Source: B1-G15 sp964346135
Lineage (GTDB): Archaea; Thermoproteota; Bathyarchaeia; Bathyarchaeales; Bathyarchaeaceae
Assembly: GCA_964346135.1 (NCBI GenBank)
Contig: CAYFTS010000067.1
Span: forward strand, 1 to 18,751
Length of the DNA: 18,751 nucleotides
Reading direction: 5' to 3'
Shown here: in pieces, positions 1 to 7,123 of the stretch
Layout: every line of letters begins with the position of its first letter
How positions within the stretch are numbered: the stretch's first letter is position 1
Made by a program: the position numbers and the translations under genes
Notes under the pieces: model-generated
Seen by the model: only the letters and a program-made list of their open reading frames with translations
Database searches by the model: none
What the model was told of the DNA's origin: nothing

Positions 1-120
1 AACTCCATAATTGATTGCCCTTGCCTAATGTGCCCAAACGATTCTCGATGCGGACCTTGGAGCACGGTCTCACCTAACGAATGCGAAAAACTAACAGAAT
101 GGCTTCTAACTTTTAGTTAG
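1..120 (+). CDS. C-terminus of TFE-beta / RPC34-like transcription factor (partial)
   Basis: An open frame runs from the left edge to a TAG at 118-120, giving the last 39 residues of a protein. They carry Cys at 6, 8, 11, 17 and 28 of the fragment. The arrangement is C-x2-C-P-x4-C, then VSP-x2-C-x3-TEWL. This matches, from memory, the C-terminal Fe-S motif of human RPC39/POLR3F (CGLCP..., ISPSNC, TEWL), which archaeal TFE-beta shares. In archaea TFE-beta pairs with TFE-alpha and helps RNA polymerase open promoters. The wHTH domains would lie left of the window. rlmE begins 32 bp downstream in the same direction, so the two may be co-transcribed. The identity rests on this short tail alone, but the motif is unusually specific. 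Confidence 0.72.
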   Translation, partial: NSIIDCPCLMCPNDSRCGPWSTVSPNECEKLTEWLLTFS

Positions 121-152
121 AAAGAAATGAATCCATTAGGTGACTGTTAGTT

Positions 153-767
153 TTGCCAAAGGCGTGGGTCAAGGAACAGAAAAGGGAATACTATTACAGA
201 AAAGCAAAAGAAGAAAAATTCCGGTCACGTGCAGCTTACAAACTTCTTCAAGCAGTGAAAAAACGCCAGTTCATAAAATCAGGCGACGTGGTGGTGGACT
301 TGGGTGCTGCTCCTGGCGGCTGGACACAAGCATCTCGAAAAATCGTGGGTAGCAAAGGCTTTGTGTTGGGAGTTGACCTTAAACGCATTCAGCCATTTGA
401 TCAACCTAACGTTCGCGTCGTCACTGGTGATGTTACATATCCTCAAACAATTGAACAGATTAAAAACCTTTTACCCCGTGAAGCTGATGTTGTAATTTCA
501 GATATTGCACCAAACATTTCCGGCATATGGGAACTCGACCACGCTCGCCAAATTGATCTTGCTCAAAAGTCTTTGAGAATCGCCACCTCTATTTTGAGGC
601 GTAAGGGACATTTTTTCGTTAAAGTGTTTCAAGGCGACATGCTCGATGACTTCGTTAGAGAAGTCAAGCAGAATTTTGCATTTGTTAAGATTATTAAACC
701 AAAAGCCAGCAGAGCTAAAAGTGCTGAACTGTACATTCTTGGGATGAATTTAAGACAAGCTGAATGA
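153..767 (+). CDS. rlmE: RlmE/FtsJ-family rRNA 2'-O-methyltransferase
   Basis: This 204-residue SAM-dependent methyltransferase is expected to 2'-O-methylate the 23S rRNA A-loop uridine (E. coli U2552 equivalent). Motif I is DLGAAPGGW at residues 49-57. The K-D-K-E catalytic tetrad of the family is visible as K30 (in RAAYKLL), D117 (SDIAPN), K157 (FVKVFQG) and E192 (SAELY). Length matches bacterial and archaeal RlmE, with no extra C-terminal TRAM domain. The start is a TTG at 153, preceded by GGTGA at 139-143 with 9 nt spacing; no ATG fits the conserved N-terminus. It lies just after the TFE-beta-like gene. A tRNA 2'-O-methyltransferase of the Trm7 type is the main alternative, less likely given the archaeal context. 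Confidence 0.93.
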   Translation: MPKAWVKEQKREYYYRKAKEEKFRSRAAYKLLQAVKKRQFIKSGDVVVDLGAAPGGWTQASRKIVGSKGFVLGVDLKRIQPFDQPNVRVVTGDVTYPQTIEQIKNLLPREADVVISDIAPNISGIWELDHARQIDLAQKSLRIATSILRRKGHFFVKVFQGDMLDDFVREVKQNFAFVKIIKPKASRAKSAELYILGMNLRQAE

Positions 768-822
768 GATGTTTTTGCTAGGCTACATAAAGATTGTTAA
801 TCTAAACTTTAGGTTCATAACT

Positions 823-831
823 TTTTTAAAG
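823..831 (+). promoter_or_regulatory. TATA-like box for the small CxH/CxxC gene
   Basis: TTTTTTAAA lies about 30 nt upstream of the ATG at 859. This spacing would give a leaderless or near-leaderless transcript and supports ATG 859 over the upstream in-frame codons. It is a motif match by eye only. Confidence 0.4.
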
Positions 832-858
832 TTGGATAAATCACCGTTTCAACCTGAG

Positions 859-1062
859 ATGAAACCACACATGCTAAACGACAAGTGCAAACACAAGGAC
901 TGGCGACTGGTTAAAGCAGGTAAGGTTAGAGATTTCAAAATATGGGAGTGCGAGAGATGCCGATTCAGACTGAAAGAAAAGATCACGGGTTCACATGAAG
1001 TATTCGTAATGAAAGATCTAAGCAACGAGATAGTTGACCCAAAACTTTTCTCTTATGAATGA
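859..1062 (+). CDS. Small putative zinc-binding protein (CxH...CxxC)
   Basis: This is a 67-residue protein of unrecognised family. It has a possible zinc knuckle: C10-x-H12 in the N-terminal part and C31-x2-C34 after a WEC segment, followed by a basic stretch (RFRLKEK) and an acidic tail. The frame is open from 769, but the first 30 codons are AT-rich and hydrophobic. The TATA-like sequence at 823-831 falls inside them, so ATG 859 is preferred; ATG 871 is also possible. No strong Shine-Dalgarno motif is present. It converges on the minus-strand gene ending at 1080, leaving only 17 bp between the stops. A nucleic-acid-binding or protein-interaction role is a guess. Confidence 0.6.
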   Translation: MKPHMLNDKCKHKDWRLVKAGKVRDFKIWECERCRFRLKEKITGSHEVFVMKDLSNEIVDPKLFSYE

Positions 1063-1079
1063 CCCGCTGAAAGAAGTTT

Positions 1080-1277
1080 TTATTGTTCTATTGTCTCTTT
1101 CATTCTCTCAACCGCATACGAAGATAGTTCTTTGAACTGGTTATCGGTTAAGACGGTTTTTGCCTTCGCTAAGATTTCAATGCATGTTTCTTTGAAATCT
1201 AAGTCGGTTTTTCCAAGCTTGGCATGATCAATCAGCTCTTTACACGCTAACAGTAACTCGCCCTTCAACATTTTCAT
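1080..1277 (-). CDS. Small helical protein of unknown function
   Basis: This is a 65-residue, Lys/Glu-rich protein predicted by eye to be almost wholly alpha-helical, with Leu/Ile spacing suggesting a helical hairpin. It has two Cys (C12, C32) and no recognised motif. GGAG lies just upstream on the minus strand. It is only 3 nt from the first ATG (1277) but 9 nt from the second in-frame ATG (codon 3, at 1271), so the downstream start is the better fit. Its family is not recognised. It is transcribed divergently from the winged-helix gene at 1584 across a 306-bp intergenic region. Confidence 0.55.
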   Translation of the reverse strand: MKMLKGELLLACKELIDHAKLGKTDLDFKETCIEILAKAKTVLTDNQFKELSSYAVERMKETIEQ

Positions 1278-1347
1278 CTACTCCATTATTCTATGCGGAA
1301 AACTTTCCATTATACTTTACGCTACTAACTTCTATATCTAAACTAAA

Positions 1348-1416
1348 GAAGTTTTTCCCATCTTTCAAGTCGTTAGGAGATGAGAAAATTCTTTAACTAA
1401 CGTCTCCAAAAACTTC
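1348..1416. repeat. Nested inverted repeats, possible structured RNA or regulatory element
   Basis: The outer arms GAAGTTTTT (1348-1356) and AAAAACTTC (1408-1416) are perfect 9-bp complements. Inside them CGTTAG (1371-1376) and CTAACG (1397-1402) are also perfect complements. The whole could fold as one interrupted hairpin about 69 nt long. It sits in the 306-bp gap between the divergent genes at 1277 and 1584, where I see no protein-coding frame. Chance inverted repeats are easy to find in AT-rich DNA, so the biological meaning is uncertain. Confidence 0.35.
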
Positions 1417-1454
1417 AGCTCAGACACAGAGTCTCATCATCTAGGTTGAATACC

Positions 1455-1471
1455 TTCAGAGTAACTCTGAA
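1455..1471. promoter_or_regulatory. 17-bp perfect palindrome, candidate operator
   Basis: TTCAGAGT-A-ACTCTGAA is a perfect palindrome with 8-bp arms around one central base, located 113 bp before the winged-helix gene. Dyads of this size are typical binding sites for dimeric winged-helix regulators, so autoregulation is possible. It is farther upstream than a simple promoter-overlapping operator. TCATCATC occurs on both sides (1433-1440 and 1472-1479). Confidence 0.35.
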
Positions 1472-1583
1472 TCATCATCAACACAAAAATAATCCAATGG
1501 AAACATAAAAAGATTCCTTTTCGATCGAAATCCTATAATTTTATCTATAACCCTTTAGACAGTTAAGCCTTGGTGTAAATTTA

Positions 1584-1967
1584 ATGGTTAGAATGAGCAG
1601 TCAAATGGAGAACATCCTTCTAGCCATGTTAAAGGCAGAACGAGACCCAACTTCAACCATAGGCAAAGTCATGGCTAAAAACGCCGAAATGTGTGGAAAA
1701 GCTGGTTTAGGCACCATGGATTTGATGCCTTTCATAAAAGGAGCTTTGGCATTAAACGCGAAGGGTAAATATCGACAATCAGTTAGACGAAGCTACTGGC
1801 GATCACTTAAAACGTTGCTTAGGAATGGTTTGATTCATGTGACATTGAAGAAGAGTCCTGGAAAACATGGGCATCTTTATGGATTGACGTCTAAAGGTCG
1901 AGTGAAAGCAGAAGAGGTGTGGGCTGAAGTTAGCATGTTTGTTGAGAAACGTGGGAAACTCATATAA
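1584..1967 (+). CDS. Winged-helix DNA-binding protein
   Basis: This 127-residue protein has the layout of a PadR/MarR-like winged helix. A helical N-terminal half is followed by a recognition-helix-like segment (RRSYWRSLKTLLRNGLI, about residues 67-83), then a wing containing KKSPGKHGHLYGLTSKG (about 88-104) and a final helix. GLTSKGR is characteristic of wHTH families such as MarR and PadR, where the end of the wing leads into the last helix. A weak ribosome site GGTGT precedes the ATG by about 8 nt, and AT-rich TATA-like sequence (about 1540-1550) is at a suitable distance. No effector domain is visible. The target is unknown, but the dyad at 1455-1471 makes self-regulation a reasonable guess. 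Confidence 0.75.
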   Translation: MVRMSSQMENILLAMLKAERDPTSTIGKVMAKNAEMCGKAGLGTMDLMPFIKGALALNAKGKYRQSVRRSYWRSLKTLLRNGLIHVTLKKSPGKHGHLYGLTSKGRVKAEEVWAEVSMFVEKRGKLI

Positions 1968-2054
1968 AAAGTTCAAAAATGTGCTTCTCAGCCTTGAAAT
2001 AGATAGCGAAAGAATAAATCTTCTTAAAGCTATTTGTAGGATTGGTGAAAATGT

Positions 2055-2750
2055 TTGAAAGTGGTTGCAGCAGACTCAGGTGCCGCCGTATTGAACGACC
2101 GCTTCAAGCCTTTAACAATAGTTGCTACGACTGCTGGGTTGATTGAACCTCCGTACAAAAAAATTAGTTTTTGCCTAGCCGAACCAATTTTCTCCGAGGT
2201 GGAAAACGCCCCTTTTTTGATTGTTCACGAACTTGAGCTCTGTCAACGTGTTTTAAAAAAGATAAAGGCGGACGAAGTTCATTTGGACATCTCTCTGCGC
2301 GGTTTGAATTTGGTAGACCTTTCTCTGATTCAGCTTTCCAAAATGAGAATCTCTGGTAGAGCGCGAAGTCATATCTCGAAGATTTTGCCGAAAATAAGAA
2401 AGATTTCTTCTGACATAAAACGAGTTTACGGTATTGAAGTTTTAGCTATAGGTAAGGAAAGTATTCCTGTGAGAATAGCTGAGCTAACCTGTGGCGCTCA
2501 CGCCGTCCTATATTGTGCAGAAAGGGTGGTTAAACAAAAGAAAGCGCTGAAACTTGGGTTGCCAGCGAAGTGTAGCGTAGAACTCGTCAAAAACAACGTC
2601 ATACTGCGGTCATTGTTGCCAGCGGAACAGGATATCGTAGGTCGCGCTGAGGATGAGAAGAAGGTTTTTGAGAAGACTAAAATTTCAGAGATGCTTAATC
2701 CTCGTGCCCGTGGCTTCAGAGTTTTAGAGATTTCTCCGAAATCCAAATAA
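2055..2750 (+). CDS. DUF4152-like protein, possible RNase-H-fold nuclease
   Basis: This 231-residue protein is preserved from N- to C-terminus. It opens with VVAADSGAAVLN (acidic D7 on a first strand) and later has VHLDISLRGL (D78), a layout that suggests an RNase-H-like fold. It resembles the archaeal DUF4152 family. From memory, a Pyrococcus furiosus member (PF2046) was reported as a trimeric single-strand 3'-5' exonuclease; both the family assignment and the activity transfer need a search. The TTG start at 2055 has GGTGA at 2044-2048 with 6 nt spacing. An ATG at 2051 is out of frame. It follows the winged-helix gene by 87 bp and is followed by a T-run. Confidence 0.62.
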   Translation: MKVVAADSGAAVLNDRFKPLTIVATTAGLIEPPYKKISFCLAEPIFSEVENAPFLIVHELELCQRVLKKIKADEVHLDISLRGLNLVDLSLIQLSKMRISGRARSHISKILPKIRKISSDIKRVYGIEVLAIGKESIPVRIAELTCGAHAVLYCAERVVKQKKALKLGLPAKCSVELVKNNVILRSLLPAEQDIVGRAEDEKKVFEKTKISEMLNPRARGFRVLEISPKSK

Positions 2751-2756
2751 AAGAAT

Positions 2757-2769
2757 ATTTTCTTTTTTT
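2757..2769 (+). terminator. T-rich termination signal after the DUF4152-like gene
   Basis: A run ending in seven T residues (2763-2769) begins a few bases after the stop codon at 2748-2750, with no clear stem. Archaeal RNA polymerase commonly stops at such U-tracts. The MFS gene on the other strand ends at 2809, so a stop is needed here. Confidence 0.45.
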
Positions 2770-2808
2770 AGTATTGCATATTTGATTATTCTATATTTTT
2801 TGAAACGG

Positions 2809-3885
2809 CTATCTCGGTTGTTTCGAAAATTTGAAATAAAGAAAACTTATGAATGCAAGGAGAGACGCCAAATACATGGTAGTTCTATAATCACCAAATG
2901 TTATCACAACGGTTGCCATAAATGGACCTATTATGGACGACAGACTTAAGACAGAATCGAATAAACCGCTGACCGTTGCCTTTTCTATATTTCTATGCAT
3001 CAGATATCTCAGCCCACCGACATACATGAGTGCCCAAGAAACTCCCAAAAGAAACTGAGTTGGAATTATTTGCAAATAATCAGTGGCAAGGGTGAAAGAA
3101 AAAAACGTAACACTCGACAAGATCAAACCTGCGGTAACTGAAGCCACGTATTTTATTCTGCCACTTAAAGTATACATGAAGATGAACTGAGTTATGCTGG
3201 TCGTCGTTGAAATAACCCCAACCCAGAATAAATCTGCGCCCAGTGATTGCAAGAATAGTGGCCAGAAAGTCCATACCATCTGAGCCCCACTGTGACGGAT
3301 TAGGATGGACAGATAAAGCGGGAGGTTTTTCCTTATGATTTTAACCGGAAACTTAGGAACATCTATAGAATCGTGTCTTCCAATTCTCATTTTTGAGGCT
3401 GTCAGAAAAGCAAGAAAAGACAGCAACGAGCTTAAGATGAAGATGTTTCTAACCGCGAAATAAATAGCTATTGCTCCCGATACAAATGATCCAAAAGCCC
3501 AGCCCAATGATCCGAAAGATGAAAACTTGGCCAAATCTTTTTTGTTCTCATGGACGTATGCCATTAATGAAGCGGGGTATATACCTAAACAAAAACCAAT
3601 TGAAACACGTATTATCAACAAGGTCAAAAAATTTTGAGCAAATATTTGCAGGAAAAACGCAGTCGCCGATAAAACTAAACCAATCAGCAGAAATAACTTC
3701 CTACCATACTTATCAGATGCACGACCAAAAACGAATGAAGACAAAAATGAAGCAAGAGAGTAAAACGCCACGACAAAACCGATTTCTGTATCTGATATTC
3801 CCAAATCTTTGGCAAAAATAGGTATGTATACCCAAGAAGCCATCATTGCGGCAAAAGTGAGGAATCTGATCAAATGTGGTTTCAT
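2809..3885 (-). CDS. Major facilitator superfamily transporter
   Basis: This 358-residue protein has 12 hydrophobic segments by eye in two six-helix halves, joined by a polar loop at about residues 165-185. The MFS motif A is present between helices 2 and 3 as GRASDKYGRK (about residues 54-63). It is compact for an MFS carrier and resembles drug/sugar efflux types, but substrate cannot be read from the sequence. Start: ATG 3885 with GGAGGT at 3895-3900 and 9 nt spacing, the strongest ribosome site nearby. The gene lies 75 bp downstream of the dehydrogenase-like gene. That gap contains a dyad (3930-3945), suggesting separate control. Confidence 0.88.
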   Translation of the reverse strand: MKPHLIRFLTFAAMMASWVYIPIFAKDLGISDTEIGFVVAFYSLASFLSSFVFGRASDKYGRKLFLLIGLVLSATAFFLQIFAQNFLTLLIIRVSIGFCLGIYPASLMAYVHENKKDLAKFSSFGSLGWAFGSFVSGAIAIYFAVRNIFILSSLLSFLAFLTASKMRIGRHDSIDVPKFPVKIIRKNLPLYLSILIRHSGAQMVWTFWPLFLQSLGADLFWVGVISTTTSITQFIFMYTLSGRIKYVASVTAGLILSSVTFFSFTLATDYLQIIPTQFLLGVSWALMYVGGLRYLMHRNIEKATVSGLFDSVLSLSSIIGPFMATVVITFGDYRTTMYLASLLAFISFLYFKFSKQPR

Positions 3886-3929
3886 TGTATAAATACCTCC
3901 GCCTTATTTAGGTAAATAGTGCTTGCGCA

Positions 3930-3945
3930 ATGTATACATGCATAC
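3930..3945. promoter_or_regulatory. Overlapping dyads upstream of the MFS gene
   Basis: ATGTATACAT (3930-3939) is a perfect 10-bp palindrome. It overlaps a 14-bp near-palindrome, GTATACATGCATAC (3932-3945), with two mismatched positions. They lie 45-60 bp upstream of the MFS start codon, a position compatible with an operator for a transporter. No cognate regulator is adjacent. Confidence 0.3.
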
Positions 3946-3960
3946 TAATAAAGAGCATGA

Positions 3961-5157
3961 TTAAGGGCGAATTTTCTTTGTGATTATTTCATGAAAGGTC
4001 CATCCTTTCTCAGCGAGTTGGCTCAAGAACGGCTCGGGCTCTAAACCTTCAGGTGGTATGACCCCCTTAGTCGTTATTTCTCCCTTCGCAAGCATAGTGG
4101 CTGTGAGCGCTGCTGGAACGGCTACCGCCGCCCACATTACTCCCCACTTTTCGTAATTTTCGCGGAAGCTTGATATCCTGTATACTGTGTGAGTGATTTT
4201 TTCACCAGCCTTTTCACCCTTAACCTCCGCTAATGAACATACATATGCTTCTGCGTCGCTGTGTAAGAGCTCTTGTTCCATCTTCGCACTTGTTTCTGAT
4301 GCTGGAGGGGTGAGGGCTAGAAGAACGTCTCTGGGAACCACCCTGGCACCTTTCACATCTATAGGTTTGTTTCTGGCAAGGCCCATTTTAATTAGCGAAC
4401 CTGCCATTCTATCTGGACATATCTTATATTCCACGTATTTTACGCCCTTTATGAAGCGAGGAATAGTGAAAACTGGTTCGTAGTCTATGTAGCAGACTGT
4501 TGCTGGACCCACAGGCTCTGGAAATGCATAGTCTTCCACACCTGAAAATGGAGACACCTCTTTCCATTTTCCATTCTCGTAAATCGTTGGTGGAGGTACC
4601 CATTCACCCAATGCCCATTCTGGACTCCAGGATGGGGACCATGTTGGTATGAATTCTTCTCTTTCAGCCCCACTCCAACCCAGTCTTAGGCGTATCTCAT
4701 CAACGTGATCAAGTTTATCAGCTACATACCTTACCGCCACATTCGTGGTAAATGGTCCGCCTTGATATACTACCGCTGTTAACCCAGCATCTTTAAATTT
4801 GTCGTTCAGAGCCAACTGTTCAGGGACAGCAACTTTACAGCGACCCACATCCACGTCCGACGCAAGGTCTACGTAGTTTGCTCCGCTTTTCAAGGCTGCT
4901 TTCATTATATTAAGGTTAAATCTTGAAGTCGCGTTAATGAGCGCGTCGAACCCGCTCACGACTCGAAGCAAGTCGTCGATTTTGCCAGCGTCAACTCGTT
5001 CAGCATGCACCTTGTCGCTTCTTAGTTTCTGTACCACCTGCTTTGCCTTGCTTAAGTCTATGTCAGCGCAAACAACTTCAGAAATTCCCTGAGTCTTTGT
5101 CAAAATGGAAGCAATAGCTGATCCTTGAACACCTGCACCAACAATTGCAATCTTCAA
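3961..5157 (-). CDS. Saccharopine dehydrogenase / lysine 6-dehydrogenase-like oxidoreductase
   Basis: This protein is 398 residues from the preferred start. The N-terminus is a Rossmann NAD(P)-binding fold with the fingerprint IAIVGAGVQG, an acidic end of strand 2 (CADID), and segments such as LINAT and YVDLASD that typify the saccharopine dehydrogenase superfamily. The C-terminal half contains a Trp/Pro-rich stretch and ends with GVIPPEGLEPEPFL, as in lysine 6-dehydrogenase-like members. It probably oxidises an amino-acid-derived substrate; which one is unknown. Start: TTG 5157 has GAGGTG at 5164-5169 with 6 nt spacing and puts the Rossmann strand at the N-terminus. The frame is open to a GTG at 5238 that overlaps the AlaX stop (GTGA), giving 425 residues. 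Confidence 0.82.
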   Translation of the reverse strand: MKIAIVGAGVQGSAIASILTKTQGISEVVCADIDLSKAKQVVQKLRSDKVHAERVDAGKIDDLLRVVSGFDALINATSRFNLNIMKAALKSGANYVDLASDVDVGRCKVAVPEQLALNDKFKDAGLTAVVYQGGPFTTNVAVRYVADKLDHVDEIRLRLGWSGAEREEFIPTWSPSWSPEWALGEWVPPPTIYENGKWKEVSPFSGVEDYAFPEPVGPATVCYIDYEPVFTIPRFIKGVKYVEYKICPDRMAGSLIKMGLARNKPIDVKGARVVPRDVLLALTPPASETSAKMEQELLHSDAEAYVCSLAEVKGEKAGEKITHTVYRISSFRENYEKWGVMWAAVAVPAALTATMLAKGEITTKGVIPPEGLEPEPFLSQLAEKGWTFHEIITKKIRP

Positions 5158-5234
5158 ATCATACACCTCGATCTTATCGTGAACCCAGTGATATGGCTCT
5201 TTTATTATTTGAGCGTTTGGATGGGCATGCATTC

Positions 5235-5942
5235 TCACATAAGAGTGAAATAGACCCGTCGATTATTTTTCCCTTTGTTTTTAGTCTTAAGTAATTTTAT
5301 TTGCCCAATCTCTTTTAGGTTCTTAACGTGCGTTCCTCCGTCAGCTTGTTTGTCTATACCGACTATCTCTACAATGCGGAGATTGGAAATGTTGGGCGGG
5401 AAAGCCTCAGCCATTTTTATTACGCCTGGAATCTTCAAGGCTTCTTTTTTAGGCAGTTCATACCATTTTACAGAGATGTCTTTTCTAAACAAATCGTTCG
5501 CCTTATCTATGTATCTGTTAAGAATTTCTCGATAATACTTTTCCAAACTAAAATCGAAACGAATCTTATCCTCCTCAAGTTGGTTACCCGTGACAAGAGC
5601 ACCTGTACCCACGCATAGAAGCGAAGCAAATACATGAGCTGCAGTGTGGCTTCGCATAAGTTTGTATCTTCGTTTCCAATTTAGGGCACAATGAACTTTG
5701 TCTCCCTCTCTTAAGCCAGCTTGGTCAACCTCGTGAGATATTTCTCCAGAAAATTTGCCAACGTAAACAACATTATATGTTTCATCTCCTTTCATGATCT
5801 TTCCAGTGTCCCACGGTTGACCTCCACCTTTAGGGTAGAAAATCGTTTGATTCAAAACTACATATTTTTCATCTTTAACCGAAACTACGACAGCGTCACA
5901 TTCTCTGCGGTAACTGTCCTTCAAATACAATGCTTTAGTCAC
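5235..5942 (-). CDS. alaX: AlaX-type alanyl-tRNA editing protein
   Basis: This 235-residue free-standing editing domain should hydrolyse mischarged Ser- or Gly-tRNA(Ala). It has the KGGGQPWDTG segment (residues 38-47), which resembles the conserved glycine-rich motif of the AlaX-M class and the AlaRS editing region. The first zinc-site half is H99-x3-H103. The second is D-G-G-T-H205, where residue 201 is Asp at the position usually held by Cys. The start is a GTG at 5942 with a TATA-like TATAAAT about 35 bp upstream and a weak GGGG ribosome site. The stop overlaps a possible GTG start of the dehydrogenase-like gene, suggesting one operon. Confidence 0.9.
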   Translation of the reverse strand: MTKALYLKDSYRRECDAVVVSVKDEKYVVLNQTIFYPKGGGQPWDTGKIMKGDETYNVVYVGKFSGEISHEVDQAGLREGDKVHCALNWKRRYKLMRSHTAAHVFASLLCVGTGALVTGNQLEEDKIRFDFSLEKYYREILNRYIDKANDLFRKDISVKWYELPKKEALKIPGVIKMAEAFPPNISNLRIVEIVGIDKQADGGTHVKNLKEIGQIKLLKTKNKGKNNRRVYFTLM

Positions 5943-5974
5943 AGGAATAGCCCCTTAGCAATGTAATTTTTTGC

Positions 5975-5984
5975 GATTTATAGA
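5975..5984 (-). promoter_or_regulatory. TATA-like box for the alaX operon
   Basis: On the minus strand the sequence reads CTATAAAT, centred about 37 bp before the GTG start of alaX. A transcript would begin near 5953. The 189-bp gap 5943-6131 otherwise holds no gene I can support. Confidence 0.5.
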
Positions 5985-6131
5985 TGTTTATGCGTGCATT
6001 TCATAGCTCTTAATAATTTCTATCGTCGACAGTTATAATTTTGTTAGAAAAAATATTTGCCTATACATCTGAATGATTCAACAACTTTCCACGTCTTTTT
6101 AGTTCTCTTTTCAAGACAAAAAGCTTCGACG

Positions 6132-7088
6132 TCAACTGGTCTTCTGTTTATTTCTCAGTCCCAGATACAATCCGTAAAAAGTAACTAGGCTCACCAGCGA
6201 CCAGAAGGTGAAGAAAACTAGGTAATAAGCGACGCAACGATTGCGATAGCGCCGGTACATTTTAGCTGTTTTGTAAAGCAGTTCTATTAGTAGCCACGTA
6301 GACAAGGCTGCTGGAATGTACCAGGGTAGGAAGAATAGAGAAACTATTGCGATGATTAGAGCGAAGCCTCTAATTATTAGGTTGAAACGAACAAACGACG
6401 GCTTGAAGCCATGTTTTGCAAATAGCTGACCCACTCCTATAAAATGGTGAAAGCATTTGTGCGTAGCTGCTCTTAAGGTAGGAGAGCCCTTAAACCAGAT
6501 GACTGCTTCAGGTTCATAGAGTATCTTGTATCGTTGAGCTACCTTGTAAGTGAGTTCTGTGTCCTCTCCACGATGCAGCGTATCGTCAAAGCCGCCGACT
6601 TCGAGGACTACCTTGCGTCTGATGGCAAGGTTCATGGTAGGCGCTATTTCAACGTAATCGCGTTGCGTTGGCATTTCCATCCTACCGCCGACACAGGCCA
6701 GGAAATAGGCAACACCGCAATCTGTGTTCCAAAGGCGTGTTTGACCCGTAACTCCCGCGATCTCTGAGTTGGTGAAGTGTTGCAGAACCTTTTCAATCCA
6801 TCGGGGTTCTGCGTAACAGTCGGAATCAAGAAAGAAAATGATGTCTCCTTCACTTTTCTCAACACCAAGGTTACGTGCATGTCCGAAGCCTAAGCCGGGC
6901 TCCGAAACAAGTTTGACCGGATATTGCTTTACAATCTTTAAGGTTTCGTCTTCAGAACTTCCGTCAACAATCACCACCTCATCGGGTTTGCGAGTTTGTT
7001 TGAATATGGACTCAAGGCTCTTACGAACGGTTGCCGCAGAGTTCTTTGTTAAAATAACAACTGAAACCTTATGGTCGTCGGTCTGCAA
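6132..7088 (-). CDS. Family 2 glycosyltransferase with C-terminal membrane segments
   Basis: This 318-residue protein has a GT-A fold. The N-terminal strand is SVVILTKN (9-16), followed by VDGSSEDET (41-49) and the nucleotide/metal-binding DSD at 88-90 (FLDSDC). The acceptor-side motif is GGFDDTLHRGED, with the likely catalytic ED at 175-176. Two or more hydrophobic segments at about 232-275 and 288-311 would anchor it to the membrane with the catalytic domain in the cytosol. It probably glycosylates a lipid carrier or surface glycan. The start is a TTG at 7088 with GGTG 7 nt upstream. It is the last gene of the AMMECR1-nadC-GT operon, 35 bp after nadC. The sugar and acceptor cannot be inferred. 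Confidence 0.88.
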   Translation of the reverse strand: MQTDDHKVSVVILTKNSAATVRKSLESIFKQTRKPDEVVIVDGSSEDETLKIVKQYPVKLVSEPGLGFGHARNLGVEKSEGDIIFFLDSDCYAEPRWIEKVLQHFTNSEIAGVTGQTRLWNTDCGVAYFLACVGGRMEMPTQRDYVEIAPTMNLAIRRKVVLEVGGFDDTLHRGEDTELTYKVAQRYKILYEPEAVIWFKGSPTLRAATHKCFHHFIGVGQLFAKHGFKPSFVRFNLIIRGFALIIAIVSLFFLPWYIPAALSTWLLIELLYKTAKMYRRYRNRCVAYYLVFFTFWSLVSLVTFYGLYLGLRNKQKTS

Positions 7089-7123
7089 AGGGAGGCACCA
7101 ACCCGAATGAAATGGAAAGAAGG

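Noticed and set aside
3471..3821. 116-codon plus-strand frame inside the MFS gene
   Set aside because: It is antisense to a well-supported 12-helix transporter, and its composition (Lys, Met, Gln-rich) is that of a shadow.
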